DNA of 64,000 nt from Hypomesus transpacificus (lineage: Eukaryota; Chordata; Actinopteri; Osmeriformes; Osmeridae). Positions 1-10,802 of this stretch are shown here, piece by piece. The position numbers and the translations under genes were made by a program. Under the pieces are notes generated by a model. That model was given only the letters and a program-made list of their open reading frames with translations, did not search any database and was not told the origin of the DNA. The stretch is from contig NC_061077.1 in NCBI RefSeq assembly GCF_021917145.1, positions 7,499,298-7,563,297 on the forward strand, given 5' to 3'. How positions within the stretch are numbered: the first letter of the stretch is position 1; every line of letters starts with the position of its first letter.

Positions 1-1793
1 TAGTAGTGCAGAAATGGGATCTAGTACCTGACTGTGTTGAAAGGGAAGACAGACTGTGAGTGGGAAGCTAAGAGGTATATTTACTGTCTTTTAGGTGTCA
101 GTTCTTTGAGATGTCAAATCAGATCTTTTTGGATCTTTTTAGAGTTGGTACCGATCACCAGTCAGTGCCATGATGGTGTTTCGATGATGGGAAAGCTGTC
201 ACACTACAGGGAAAGAAGAGAGTGTCACATGACTTCAGAAGCCGGTCTACTTCCTGGTGTGGGAGGGATTGGCCAGAGTTGTTGTGAGGGGAGGGTGGAG
301 GAGGAGCACACGAGTAGTAGTCTAACAGGTTTGGCCAGAATGTTGCTGCTCACAGTGTTCTCTGGTTCCAGACACATTCACACTCTACAGTAGAATTCTG
401 CAGTTCTTCTGTGTGACGTACTTGGTTGAGAAGAGACCAACAGTTCAGCTGGACAGCGTGGAGTTTCAGCTGCCACTCTCAAGGTGAGGTGTTCCTAGGA
501 GTGAAAGGTCAAGAGTATTACAGGCTTGGTTTGTTTAAAGACTGCGTTCTGCTAACGCCTACATAAAGATAGGCCTGAGCTTGCCAAGGCAAGACTCTGT
601 ACAGGCCTGCATGGGTGTGTGTGCGTGTTTACAGTATGCGGGAGATGTTTTCCGTCTCATATATTCACTTGGGTTTTTAGTTTTCGCTTGTCTTTTGTGA
701 TCAGCCTGTTTCAACAAATTGGTGTTTGCCTTACCTTCTCCAAAACAGAACATGTGGCGACTTGACACTGAATGTAGGTATCTGTTGGTTGTTCTTATGT
801 ACATACCACTTGACATTCCTCTGTGTTTGCTACACCAGTGCACTTTATGGACGCACCATAAAGTGTGCTTGCCTAATCTAGTCTCTAAAGTAAATGAATC
901 ATGCTGTGTGGTACATAAGGAAGAGGGGAGATGGAGGTGAAGGAGTTGGGCCATGCAGGGAGGAAAGGAGATTGGGCAGTGAGACAGTTGTGGAGCTATA
1001 TCCTCTGCTTGGGTTAGCCCTGGCTCCTGCTGGAATGGGAAACATGTTGAGAATGTGTCTGTCTGATACATAGGGTTTGAGCGGTGTCTTTGAAAACTTG
1101 GGCATTCTCTATTCTCCTCCCATATATATTTAACTGGTGGTTGACCTCGATGTGCTTTATGTACAACACATTACAGGACAATCTTTAGAAGAACACTCTC
1201 CTGGCCTTGCTTCTCCCAGAATAACCTAGAGTCTCAGGATATAGCCCAAGCTTGTGCTTTCTGCTATTCAGAACACAAACGTGAGGTAACTATTTCTCAT
1301 ATAGATTCACAGATTTAAATAACCCGGGTCTTCTGTCTAAAGAGGTCAGCCAATACAAGCCTGGCAACTAGGAGCTTTATTTAAAGATGAAGTGTCATTG
1401 TTCCCCTCGACTAACAGCTGTTGCTATGTGTGATACAATTATTCTTCAATTAATAGATTGTTGAATTTAGTCCATCAGTCTTTTTTCCTTGGAACCACCA
1501 TTTTCTCCAGACTGGATGAATTTGGATGTTTCCTGGAGGAGATTTAACTTCTTAATTATCTTTGAGACGAGCACTGCTACTTGTGGAGTTTCAGTGTATG
1601 AGTGAACCCTTGGTGTGTCTCAGTGGTGCAGTTGAACAAAGACTTAACAGAGATATCCTTGGTTGGTCTGCAGTAAATGTGTGTTTGTGTTCAGTGCACG
1701 ATTTGATAGCAAGTTTTACTCATGATTGATCATTTTCCAGGTTGCCATGGTGAGTGTGTTGTTCTTCACTAATCCCGTCTTCCTTTTCCTCAG
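1..1793 (+). other. fam110a: fam110a upstream region with probable 5' untranslated exon
   Basis: There is no supportable coding gene here. A probable non-coding first exon ends at 481, where CTCTCAAG is followed by the donor GTGAGG. A pyrimidine-rich acceptor (cttcctcag) ends at 1793, so the second exon would begin at 1794, 128 bases before the fam110a start codon. The 5' edge of the first exon is not visible. A perfect 10-base-pair hairpin lies at 841-865. Open frames at 34-393 and 559-1071 have no recognisable protein content and are judged to be chance. The exon assignment is inferred from splice-site appearance only. Confidence 0.5.
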
Positions 1794-1921
1794 AACTTAC
1801 AGGCTTTTAACATTCATCTAGCTGGACTGGCGATGACTTCCCCACAGTCCTGACTGGTCAGTGAAAGCGACAGTAGGAAAGAAAGTGTGGACAAGCAGGC
1901 TCCCTCCCCCCCACCTCCAGG

Positions 1922-3163
1922 ATGTCTGTGGATACCCTCCAGCCCCACCTCAGTCAGCCGCTGAAGGCTGCAGCTCCTCCCAACCGTCTGCCTATCAAGA
2001 GGCCAGCAGTGGCTGCGGCAGCACAGCCAGCCGGCCGTAAGCAGACTGCTGTGGAGAGGCTAGAAGCAGACAAGGCCAAGTATGTCAAGAGTCAGGGGGC
2101 CCTCACCAAGCAGCAGCCAATCAGACCAACCACCATGTCTAAGCCCATGCTGTCCCCAAGGACAGATTTGCGCCCCACTCGAAGAACCCCCCTGCCCTGC
2201 TCCAGCCCCCAGCAAGGGGGCGCCTCCCTGGACCTGAAACACCTGAGTAACCTGATCAATGGGGTGAGTGACGTAACCCTGCCCCCTACCACAGATGACG
2301 CAGAGGAAAGCCAGGCCCCCAACTGTAGTCCTAGCAGCCCCACCTGCCCCTCACCTTTATCTGTCAAGGGGGAAGCAGGGGAGGGGACGCCCTGCTCACC
2401 CTGTGTAGACTGGTCTGGCACAGCTAAGATGAAGATGCAAGCTCCTGGCCCAGTGAAGGGGGAGCCCCCTGGCTCTGCTGGCTCTCCCACTGCAGTGACT
2501 GTACGGAGGGTAGATGTCATGCCCCACTCGGGGCCAGGCCTGAGGACAACCTGCAGACTACAGCAGCAGGTCCGCCAGCCACTCCAGCCCATGCCTTTAC
2601 ACCCTCACTTGCCACTCAACATTGTTGCTTCACGCCTGCGTCTCTTGCATCTCAGGACAGCCCCTGGCTCTTCTCCTTTGAAACCTGTCTCTGGTCCACC
2701 CACCCACAACCACACTGTGTTTCCCCCTGCTGCTGCTGCTGCTGCCCTGCTCTCCTCAGACCCCCTGGTACTCACCCCTTCCTCCCCGGCTGTCACCCGC
2801 CAGTCTTCCTCCTGCTCCAGAAAGCGGCCCTCCCTCACACGCTCCAAGTCAGACATGAGCGACAGGTTTTCCCGGGCCGGGACGGACCTGGAGCGCTTCT
2901 TCAACCTGTGTGGTCTGGACCCAACAGAGCTGCAAGTGTTGGCCGGACCCGCCTCTGACATTGTGTCCATTGCCCGTTTCCGAAGTGCCAGTGCGCCGGG
3001 GTCCGAGTGTGCAGGCGCTGGTCGGGAGGATGAAGAGGAGGAAGATAAGGTGACAGAGCGGACACCGTATGGGGTGTCTGTCATTGAAAGGAATGCCAGG
3101 GTGATCAAATGGCTCTACGGCCTCCGTCAGGCTAAAGACAGTGCGAGGAGCACCAACATGTAG
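1922..3163 (+). CDS. fam110a: FAM110A, centrosome and spindle-pole associated protein
   Basis: A single-exon coding region of 413 residues. Family knowledge: FAM110 proteins are small cytosolic proteins that associate with the centrosome and spindle poles. The N-terminal family signature VERLEADKAKYVKSQ lies near residues 44-58, and the leucine-rich LDLKHLSNLI segment follows near residue 103. The conserved C-terminal block starts near residue 307 with RSKSDMSDRFSRAG, continues with ERFFNLCGLDP, and ends with YGVSVIERNARVIKWLYGL. The WLYGLRQAK ending resembles FAM110A more than FAM110B (WLYSIKQAR) or FAM110C (WLYTCKKAK). The middle is proline and serine rich and longer than in human FAM110A (about 295 residues), including a short alanine run near residue 275. 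The start follows an in-frame untranslated leader. A polyadenylation signal lies 365 bases past the stop. Neighbouring fkbp1a, snph and rad21l1 agree with human 20p13 synteny. Confidence 0.93.
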   Translation: MSVDTLQPHLSQPLKAAAPPNRLPIKRPAVAAAAQPAGRKQTAVERLEADKAKYVKSQGALTKQQPIRPTTMSKPMLSPRTDLRPTRRTPLPCSSPQQGGASLDLKHLSNLINGVSDVTLPPTTDDAEESQAPNCSPSSPTCPSPLSVKGEAGEGTPCSPCVDWSGTAKMKMQAPGPVKGEPPGSAGSPTAVTVRRVDVMPHSGPGLRTTCRLQQQVRQPLQPMPLHPHLPLNIVASRLRLLHLRTAPGSSPLKPVSGPPTHNHTVFPPAAAAAALLSSDPLVLTPSSPAVTRQSSSCSRKRPSLTRSKSDMSDRFSRAGTDLERFFNLCGLDPTELQVLAGPASDIVSIARFRSASAPGSECAGAGREDEEEEDKVTERTPYGVSVIERNARVIKWLYGLRQAKDSARSTNM

Positions 3164-3527
3164 AATAAGTACTACGCCTCCCATGATGATGGGGGAGAGG
3201 AACTTTTTGGAATCCATGATGAGGAAGCTGACACCACTGATGATTACTAAGGGTGGAGACCAAAGTGACTGTACTGTCATTCGATAAATTATTTATTGAT
3301 TTATTTGATCCTTTTCATGATCAACACAGGATCTTTTTGTTTTTGTGGAAACATCATTTGGAAGTGTGGTTATCTTAAGATGGCCCTCAAAACCAAAACC
3401 AAAATGTGTGTAGATACCCAAAATGTGTTTTCTTTCTAGGTCTGTGTCCAGGTTTCCTTTTTGGTTGTCCCTGTGTTTGATTACAATGTAATTGTACAGT
3501 CCCATATATTTTCACTGCATGGATGGC

Positions 3528-3533
3528 AATAAA
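3528..3533 (+). terminator. fam110a: Polyadenylation signal of fam110a
   Basis: AATAAA, 365 bases after the stop codon, followed about 20-30 bases later by a T- and GT-containing stretch, as expected of a cleavage region. Confidence 0.75.
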
Positions 3534-4088
3534 GATTTGTGTTGAAGCAAACTTGGTGTCTCAATAGTTTGGTTTGGTTCATAGTTTTTTTTTATAGATT
3601 CCAAAAACTTACTTCAAAGTGTGGTCAACTTTGTGGTGAACCATCTCCTGTTTTTGCAACCTGTCAACTTTGAAGGGAGAGTGAGTGCCTATGTTACAGT
3701 TACTAACCACTAGAGGTCATAACAGTCCATGTGACTTGGTTCAACTCAAGAGTCTTGGAACATGGCTTTTGAGCAGGTTTGAGTGGTTTCCCCTTAAGAG
3801 GCACTCTGAGTAATGCCCTCAGCCTCTGGTGGTGTGAGTTACAGGTTTTGAATGCATCTTTTATGTTTGAATGGGACAATTCTTCCTGTTAGGTCAGATT
3901 CTTGTGGGGTAATACATTAGTTAAGTACCCATTGCCGACAGAGAAACACACTATAGTAGTTGATATAAACACCAGAAGCAAGACACAATACTGAAAGTTT
4001 AAAACAGAGACTCTGTAGCAAGGCGTATGATTGATCTTTTGGAGTGGACTGAATGTACCAGTGAGGGCATTTTGCTCTCTAACTAAAG
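3534..4088. other. Intergenic spacer, no gene seen
   Basis: The 555 bases between the fam110a polyadenylation signal and the MFSD2-type start codon contain no recognisable gene or repeat. They probably hold the promoter and leader of the transporter, but no core promoter motif can be named with confidence. Confidence 0.4.
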
Positions 4089-7000
4089 ATGAGTTGCCTT
4101 AAGAACTTGCCAGATCAGCTACAGACCCTGAAGAGTCAGCTACCAGCCGGTGGCACTGACTGTCATAGCAGAAACAAGTGCAAGGACAGTCAGCCCCAGA
4201 CAAATGTAAGCTCACTGAACTAAATCTTTATTTTATGGGTTTGTTCATTTTTTATGTCAGTTTGTGTCTGCATAGCATATTATACTGTAAGCATACCAAC
4301 TAACTTTGGAATATAATGTTGTTCTTGTTCTTGAATAGACTTTTGAAATATGCTCGCTATGGTCATAATCAATTTATTCAGCAACATTGTGATAGTCACA
4401 CTACACATACATTTATTTCTGCCGGGGTTGTGTTACTAGGATGGCCAAAACATGGACATATATTACCCAAACATTTCCTGTTCTCTTCCCTCTCCACGTA
4501 CCACTTATCTGTCTGTCTCTGTCTGGTATCTGGTCATTGTAGCATCCAGGAGGGATCCCTCTGGTCAGGAAGCTATGCTATGCAGTTGGAGGAGTGCCCA
4601 ATAACATGACAAATGTTGCCATAGGTTTCTCCATACAGATATTTTTACTGGATGTAGTACAGGTGGGTATGGGTGTTAGACCTTTCTGATGTAATTTACT
4701 TGTGCTTACGAATGTTGCCATTACTTTGTCAGTCTACTGTCTTATTGACTGTCTGTGTGAACCCCTATCTTGGGTCGGTCATGTAAGTGTTGGTTCTTCA
4801 CAGATGGATGCCTTCTATGTGTCTCTGATCTTGTTTGTGAGTCACGCCTGGGATGCTGTAACTGACCCGCTGGTGGGATATCTGGTCAGCCGGAGTCGCT
4901 GGACTCCCATTGGAAAATTCATGCCATGGTTAGTGGCTCTCAGTAACAAAACTGATATCATGTTGTGTCATGCTCTGTCTTCCATCTTCAGCTTGTGGTC
5001 TTGTGTTTCTGTGTCTTTCAGGGTGGTTGTCTCCATGCCTTTGGCAGTCCTCTCCTATCTTCTGCTGTGGTTTGTGCCTCAGGGCTCCATGTCGCAGGCC
5101 TTCAGTGTTCCCTGGTACCTCACAGCCAGCTGTCTGTTTGAGACCCTCATGAGTGTGAGATGTACAGCCTTGTCACACAGCATTGCAACCACACAGTACT
5201 TCTCACCTCCCACACACAGCCCCCATTTCATCTCTTGGTGTTACTTCCCCGTTGACATGATTAGAAGGCTCCATCGGTGTTGTGTTTATTTGAATGCAGT
5301 GGTTTGCAATCTTACTGTCTTTAAGAGTATGATTATGTCTGTTATCATGAGGATTATGTATTTAGAAAATGAATTACATGTAATGCGCCATATTCTTCCC
5401 TTTTTTTCAGTGTTGCCATGGTAACTGCATCAAATGTCATGTTCTTTCCTTGTTACTGTGACCATGGTTACTGCTGCATGCCTCACGCTCTGCTTACTGC
5501 ACTGTCACTATGGCTACAGCATCCTTCAAATTCACAGTACCCTAGTTTACAAAGTCACCATGGTTTCTGTCCCTCTCTCTTCACAGTGCTTCCATGTGCC
5601 CTACCTTTCACTCAACATGTTTTTGGGGGGTGATGAAAGGGACAGAGACTCTGCCACAGCCTACAGTAAGAGCTTGTCACACTCTCTTTCACACTAGTAC
5701 TTATTTAGTAGTGTCAGCCCTGGGTTTTCCTGACTCCCTGGCTTTCATTTCTGTCCTGATTGGACACATGTAAGACCCCACATTGCATTCCTGGAGTTAC
5801 TGTGTCTATCCACAACATTTTCTTTCCCAAGTCTTTTCTTCTCTCTCCCCTCTGCCAAGGAATGAGCGTGGAGATGATGGCCATGCTTGTGGGCTCAATG
5901 ATTCAGGGCCAGGTTGTGGCAGTATACAACACTGAGCGACAAGGAGCATGTGCACAAGTGAACCAGAGCACCGAGCTAGCTCAGAACTTCCCTACCACAC
6001 CACACACAGATACACTGCAGCCCACGGTAACCCTATCTATGTACCTCAAACACTCAATGCTGGGTGTGAGATTGCTTTGCCCACGAACACTGGCAGTCTC
6101 AGGGATATAACATTACACTAAAATTACCTCTACTTTACTTAACAAAGAGCTTTGTTGGGCCTGTGTGTGTGTGTGGGTCGGTGGGTGAATGTGAGGGGTT
6201 ATACACAACAATCTGTGTGTTTATCAATATACAGTCATCATATAATCTCAAGAGGTTGGCAAAAGTACACATTCTTCACTCAAGTGGAAGTACAGATACT
6301 CATGTTTAAAAAGACTAATACAAGTTGAAGTACAGACTACACTTTTTCACTCAAGTTAAAGTAAAGAAGCATGGGCTCTGAAACATACTTAAGTAAAACA
6401 TATTCATCACTACTACTTGTTTTTGTGTCACGCTAGTAGTTGAACCTTACATCATATGAATGCATTAATACAAAAGGACACCCAGCGCATTTGCCAGGAA
6501 TCCTTTTTGACACAGACAATTTTGATCATCTCCCTAATATATGGACATGAGTGAACAGGAATGTCTCTATTCTCAGTCCTCTTGAACAGAGTAATAACAG
6601 TGAAATGACAGTGAGAAAGTAAAAAGTTTAAAAAACAAAGAATAAAGTTAAGTACTGATACCAGAAAATCAGTAATGAAGTATTTGTGCTTTGTTACTTC
6701 CCATCTCTGCAGAATCTTTTAATGTGAGTTCTGTGCTTTTCACCCCAGCGAAAGGCATTCATGACCTCTGCCCTGGTCATGAGTGGCCTGTTCTTCCTCT
6801 CCTGCCTGGTCCTGTTCCTGGGGGTGAAAGAGCAGCAGGGTGAGTCAGGGGTGAGAGGTCAGAGGTGGGTAATCCTTGGTTAGTTCTGGGCTACGAGGCA
6901 CAACAAATAAACATCATAGAACGCCACCTTCGGGTCAAGAGCTTAGAGCTGAGAGGCACTGGGGTAAGATGATTTCATAACACAAACAGCATTTTCACTT

Positions 7001-8465
7001 CTTTAAAGAAGAAGGATATTAAGCAAGTGATGCCACAGTAAATTCAGATGTTTTCAAGTTAATTCTAGGTTCTCCTTTTTCTTTTTTGTGTTTTACTTGC
7101 AGCTTCTTTCTGCACGGAGAAGACAGTGCGCATATCCTATCTCTCTTCTCTTAAGATGCTTGTGGGCCATGTTCCATATCAAAGATTGGTACTTGGATTC
7201 CTCTTTGTTGCACTTTCCTTCCAGGTAAGGTTTTGCCTGAATCAAGTAACTAATCACATATTGTGTGTATACATCATCATCGTTTTCTCCATATGTGCTG
7301 GTCATTCATCTATTATTCCTTGTTTCCATAGATGTCCTTGGGGAACTTTGCCCTGTTTTGCAGCCATGCAGCTGGGCTTGGAGCTCAGTTCCAACATCTT
7401 CTGTTGGTTCTTCTGGTTAGATCTCACTAATTGATGAAAACAGTAGACCCTGTGTCACATACATTCCCACGGCATTTTGTCCATTTTATGAATCAGGCAC
7501 AAACGTGACGACACAGCCAACGCCATCCCACTGACTGTCCTATAGTTTCATCCATTGTCAAAATGTATCTATTTGACACCCACACAAGCATACACTGAAA
7601 TGAGCAGAGAATGGAAACACAGCCCGGGGGAGGTTTCAATGTGTGAAAGTTTGATCTGCCAAGCATGCAGTGTGCTTTTCATATGTTACCAGATTGCAGC
7701 AACAATAACAGTTCCACTGTGGCAGGTCCTTCTGGTACGAGTTGGGAAAAAGACTACGCTCTTCATCGGCCTATCAGTAAGCACATGGTTTCCCCCCCTC
7801 ATTACAATGTCAATCTCTGCATCACAATTAAGATTGCATTACATTATGTTTGCTTCCTGTATTGTGTCTGTGTATTTTGTATCCTGTAGCTGTTCATCCC
7901 TGCTGTAGTGGTCATAGCTTCTGTGCCAAGCAACCTGCCAGTCTTCATGATCATGTGCGTTTTGATGGGATGCAGTCTGGCCACCATGTTCCTGTTGCCG
8001 TGGTGAGTCAGAGCTCAGACACAGCCCCCAGCCCTGCCTCGCTGCTACACTCTGCCTAGGCCTCTGTCACTCCTAATGAGAATCAACACTGAAAGCAACA
8101 ACAGTGTCTTGAGATTTGCACATTATTCATTTACATAACCCTTCCTTCCTGTAGAGCCTGTCTGTCAAGTGTTGAATGTTCCGTACAGTTTAGAAAACTG
8201 ATAATTCATGCAATACAATCGTTAGTTGGGATATTAGAGCCAGCAATGTTACTGTGTTCTGCAGGTCCATGCTCCCAGATGTGGTAGATGATTTTACCGT
8301 AAGAAACCCCTGCTGCAAGGAGCTGGAGCCCCTGTTCTTCTCCTGCTATGCATTCTGCAGTAAGCTAGGGGGAGGACTGTCTGCTGGAATCTCAACCATG
8401 GTATTACAGTGAGTCATCCCTCCATCCGTCCCTCCATCCACCTACTCCTTCTTGACTTTCTTACC

Positions 8466-8546
<81 letters not shown>

Positions 8547-9283
8547 TCTGTCTCTGTTTCCCTTCTATGTTCCTCCTCTATTGTAATTTTCCAGTTGTAG
8601 TAGTCAGTGACATTTGTGTGGGGATGTTTGTGGATGTTTTAATGCATTTGTATTTGTATTGTTTTACAGTTTTGCTGGTTACGATGCGGGTGGGTGTAGC
8701 CATGGTGACAATGTGGTGATAGCTCTGATTGTGCTGTTTGGCCCCGTGCCCATCGTTCTGCTGCTTGTGGGGTTGCTCTTTTTTTTCTTTTACCCAATCA
8801 ATGAGGAACGCCGCCTCCAGAACCAATCAGAGCTGGCAAGAATGAAGTGCGTTTTCCTGTATATGGCATACAGTTCATCAGCAGAGCTCACAATAAAGGA
8901 ATTCAAACATATTTTAATGTTCTAATGTTAACAAACTGTTCTGTTCCATTGTTCTACTCATCAGGCTAGCAGCTGTATTACCAACATTTGGAGGAAATTA
9001 TGCCCAGTCAAGAGGCAGACCATCCAGTCAGACATCAAGCTTGAAGTCTCAGCCAATTCTGAAATCCAGCTCAGTCAAGTCTTACACAAAGACAATTGAC
9101 AATTATGATAGAAACCACATTAGGTTGAAAAACCCATCTGTTAACTTTTTCGTGCCCACTCACTGTATTCACGATGGGAATCTCCATTCTTCTTCATGTG
9201 AGAGCCACCCAGGATACCCTTCGTTAGGTTCTGGACAACAAGATGACCAACATAATCCTAAATCTAAAGTTACATGGGTATAG
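4089..9283 (+). CDS. MFSD2-family lysolipid/sphingolipid transporter
   Basis: Fourteen exons: 4089-4205, 4543-4662, 4804-4928, 5022-5154, 5587-5665, 5860-6026, 6749-6839, 7103-7224, 7332-7415, 7693-7776, 7890-8002, 8265-8408, 8670-8846, 8965-9283. Together they give an open frame of 624 residues. Family knowledge: MFSD2A is a sodium-dependent lysophosphatidylcholine symporter and MFSD2B exports sphingosine-1-phosphate, both in the plasma membrane. The helix-2 sodium-site motif HAWDAVTDP (D96, D100) is present, as are ERDSATAYRM, LLPWSMLPDVVDDF and the helix-11 lysine in FCSKLGGG (K445), equivalent to the essential lysine of MFSD2A. YPINEERRLQNQ resembles the end of MFSD2A, whereas a location next to an FKBP1 gene recalls human MFSD2B beside FKBP1B. 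The subtype is therefore left open. The tail after the last helix, about 100 residues and serine rich, is longer than in human members. Intron 6 holds a DNA-transposon remnant and intron 12 a CT repeat. Confidence 0.88.
6249..6709. mobile_element. Non-autonomous DNA transposon remnant in intron 6 of the MFSD2-type gene
   Basis: This 461-base segment begins CAAGAGGTTGGCAAAAGTAC and ends ACTTCCCATCTCTG. The two ends read as imperfect inverted repeats (GAGGTTGGCAAAAGTA against CAGAGATGGGAAGTAA). The flanking octamers tataatct (left) and cagaatct (right) agree at six of eight bases, suggesting an 8-base target duplication as in hAT elements. Such 'tested-dose-like' AAGTACAGATACT and GAAGTACAGACTAC internal motifs are typical of dispersed teleost repeats. 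No coding capacity is seen. Family assignment is inference. Confidence 0.55.
8466..8544. repeat. (CT)n microsatellite, about 79 bases
   Basis: A nearly pure CT run lying in intron 12 of the MFSD2-type gene, about 58 bases after the exon 12 donor. It also creates a spurious Leu-Ser repeat open frame. Confidence 0.95.
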
Positions 9284-9444
9284 CCTAGATTACAAATATA
9301 CGTAGATATAGGTTTTAATGGCCGTTTTATTAACCATGGGACTAGTAGTTTGAAGAAAGGAAATCATACGCTATAAAATGTTTTACAAATTTTACATGTT
9401 TGAGTAGGCGATAATTCTTAACTCGTTTCCTAAGCTAAATCCAC

Positions 9445-9450
9445 AATAAA
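9445..9450 (+). terminator. Polyadenylation signal of the MFSD2-type gene
   Basis: AATAAA, 162 bases after the stop codon and only about 190 bases before the fkbp1a start codon, so the two genes are closely packed in tandem. Confidence 0.65.
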
Positions 9451-9601
9451 GACATTTTTAAACGTCATAATGTTGAGTTAAATTGCTGTAATTGGATGTC
9501 TGTTAGCTATCACCATTTATCATTTCACAACAACGGATATTAATTTGCATCTGTCTGGCCTATTTATGTCTGGCCCTCCCCCTGTTTTAAATCCGCTGAA
9601 C

Positions 9602-9618
9602 CTCCGGCTTCCGCTTGC
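9602..9618. promoter_or_regulatory. fkbp1a: Possible ETS-type site in the fkbp1a promoter or leader
   Basis: The reverse strand reads CAAGCGGAAGCCGGAGG, containing the ETS core CGGAAG, about 30 bases upstream of the start codon. ETS sites are common at housekeeping promoters. This is a short motif match only. Confidence 0.3.
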
Positions 9619-9642
9619 ATTGTGAGGAGAGAGAGAAGCAAA

Positions 9643-10802
9643 ATGGGAGTAGAAATTGAGACCATAACCGCTGGTGATGGTAAGGCATAATTGCTTTGAC
9701 ATAATGGTTATTTTTTACAAGAAATACGAGGATTTGGATTTTGAATGTGGCCATCTTATATCTGCTTTTTCGCCATATTTCTTCTTTCAGGGCGAACGTT
9801 TCCTAAAAAGGGACAGACCGTCGTTGTGCACTATGTCGGTGAGTCAGTCTCCGAGGGTTAGCGAGAAAGGCATAGCTACACTAACTGCTAAGCCACAGTG
9901 ACTAGGCTAACGTTGCTATATCGTATTACTGTATGAATGTTGGTTTAGCTTTTAGGGCGTAGCTAGTGCTAGCTGTCATCAGTGAATCAATCTTATTCCC
10001 TACAAATGTTTCTTTTATTTTAATGCTAGCTTCACACTTTTCTCTTTTTCTAAATCCTGGTATACCACTGTCCTCGAAGTGGGTGGTTACTGATGATAAA
10101 TCCACATCCTAAATTGGATCTGTATTTAGCCTCCTAGCTAGCGTTAGCTCTTTTGGTCAATGCTAGCTAGCTGGCCAGCTATTGTTGCTAGCTAACATTA
10201 GTTTAGCCAACTGATCGGGTTAGGCCCAAATCAAGCTAGCTAGCTCAACCAATAGCAGTAGTATACTATGTAAATAGTGTTAACTCGTGCAGCAATGGAA
10301 CTAGCTACGGATTAAACCGGTATAATGATCATTTAGTAGCGCTCCTAATGGTTACAAAGGTATTACCAGGACGTGCTATTGTGTGAACTCAGGTGTGAAT
10401 CGTTTGCGGTATGTATAAATACCAGCGGAAGGCTAATGGTTTTCATTGATTCCTGCTATTTCAGGTTCACTGACGGATGGAACAAAGTTCGACTCTTCCC
10501 GGGACAGGGGCAAGCCTTTCAAATTCAAGATTGGGAAGCAGGAGGTTATTCGTGGCTGGGAGGAAGGAGTTGCCCAGGTAAGCGTCCTTTTGGCCATAGT
10601 ATGTCCTAAATAGTAGTTATCTAAACTGTACACAATCCAAACGAATTAATTTCAAATTGTGATTGTTTTACAGATGAGTGTTGGCCAGCGGGCAAAGTTG
10701 ACCTGCTCACCAGACTTTGCTTATGGCAGCAAAGGACACCCAGGCATAATCCCACCCAATGCTACCCTCATCTTCGATGTGGAGCTGCTTGGCCTGGAAT
10801 GA
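9643..10802 (+). CDS. fkbp1a: FKBP12, peptidyl-prolyl cis-trans isomerase
   Basis: Four exons (9643-9679, 9791-9838, 10465-10577, 10674-10802) join into a 108-residue protein, exactly the usual FKBP12 length. Family knowledge: FKBP12 is a cytosolic proline isomerase that binds FK506 and rapamycin, stabilises ryanodine receptors and docks on type I TGF-beta receptors. The start MGVEIETIT, the HYVGSL strand, KFDSSRDR (active-site aspartate), [17 protein letters not shown] and the C-terminal [13 protein letters not shown] are all present. The tryptophan in RGWEEG at the floor of the pocket marks FKBP1A; FKBP1B has phenylalanine there. The start is fixed by the second-residue glycine context and by exon phase. 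Intron 2 (9839-10464) is rich in GCTAGC motifs. It lies close behind the MFSD2-type gene on the same strand and tail to tail with snph. Confidence 0.96.

Noticed and set aside
2605-3108. 167-codon reverse-strand frame within fam110a
   Set aside because: Shadow of the fam110a coding strand.
9643-10802. Calling the FK506-binding protein FKBP1B
   Set aside because: The pocket-floor tryptophan in RGWEEG and the neighbours snph and rad21l1 indicate FKBP1A, although some residues ([12 protein letters not shown]) are shared with FKBP1B.
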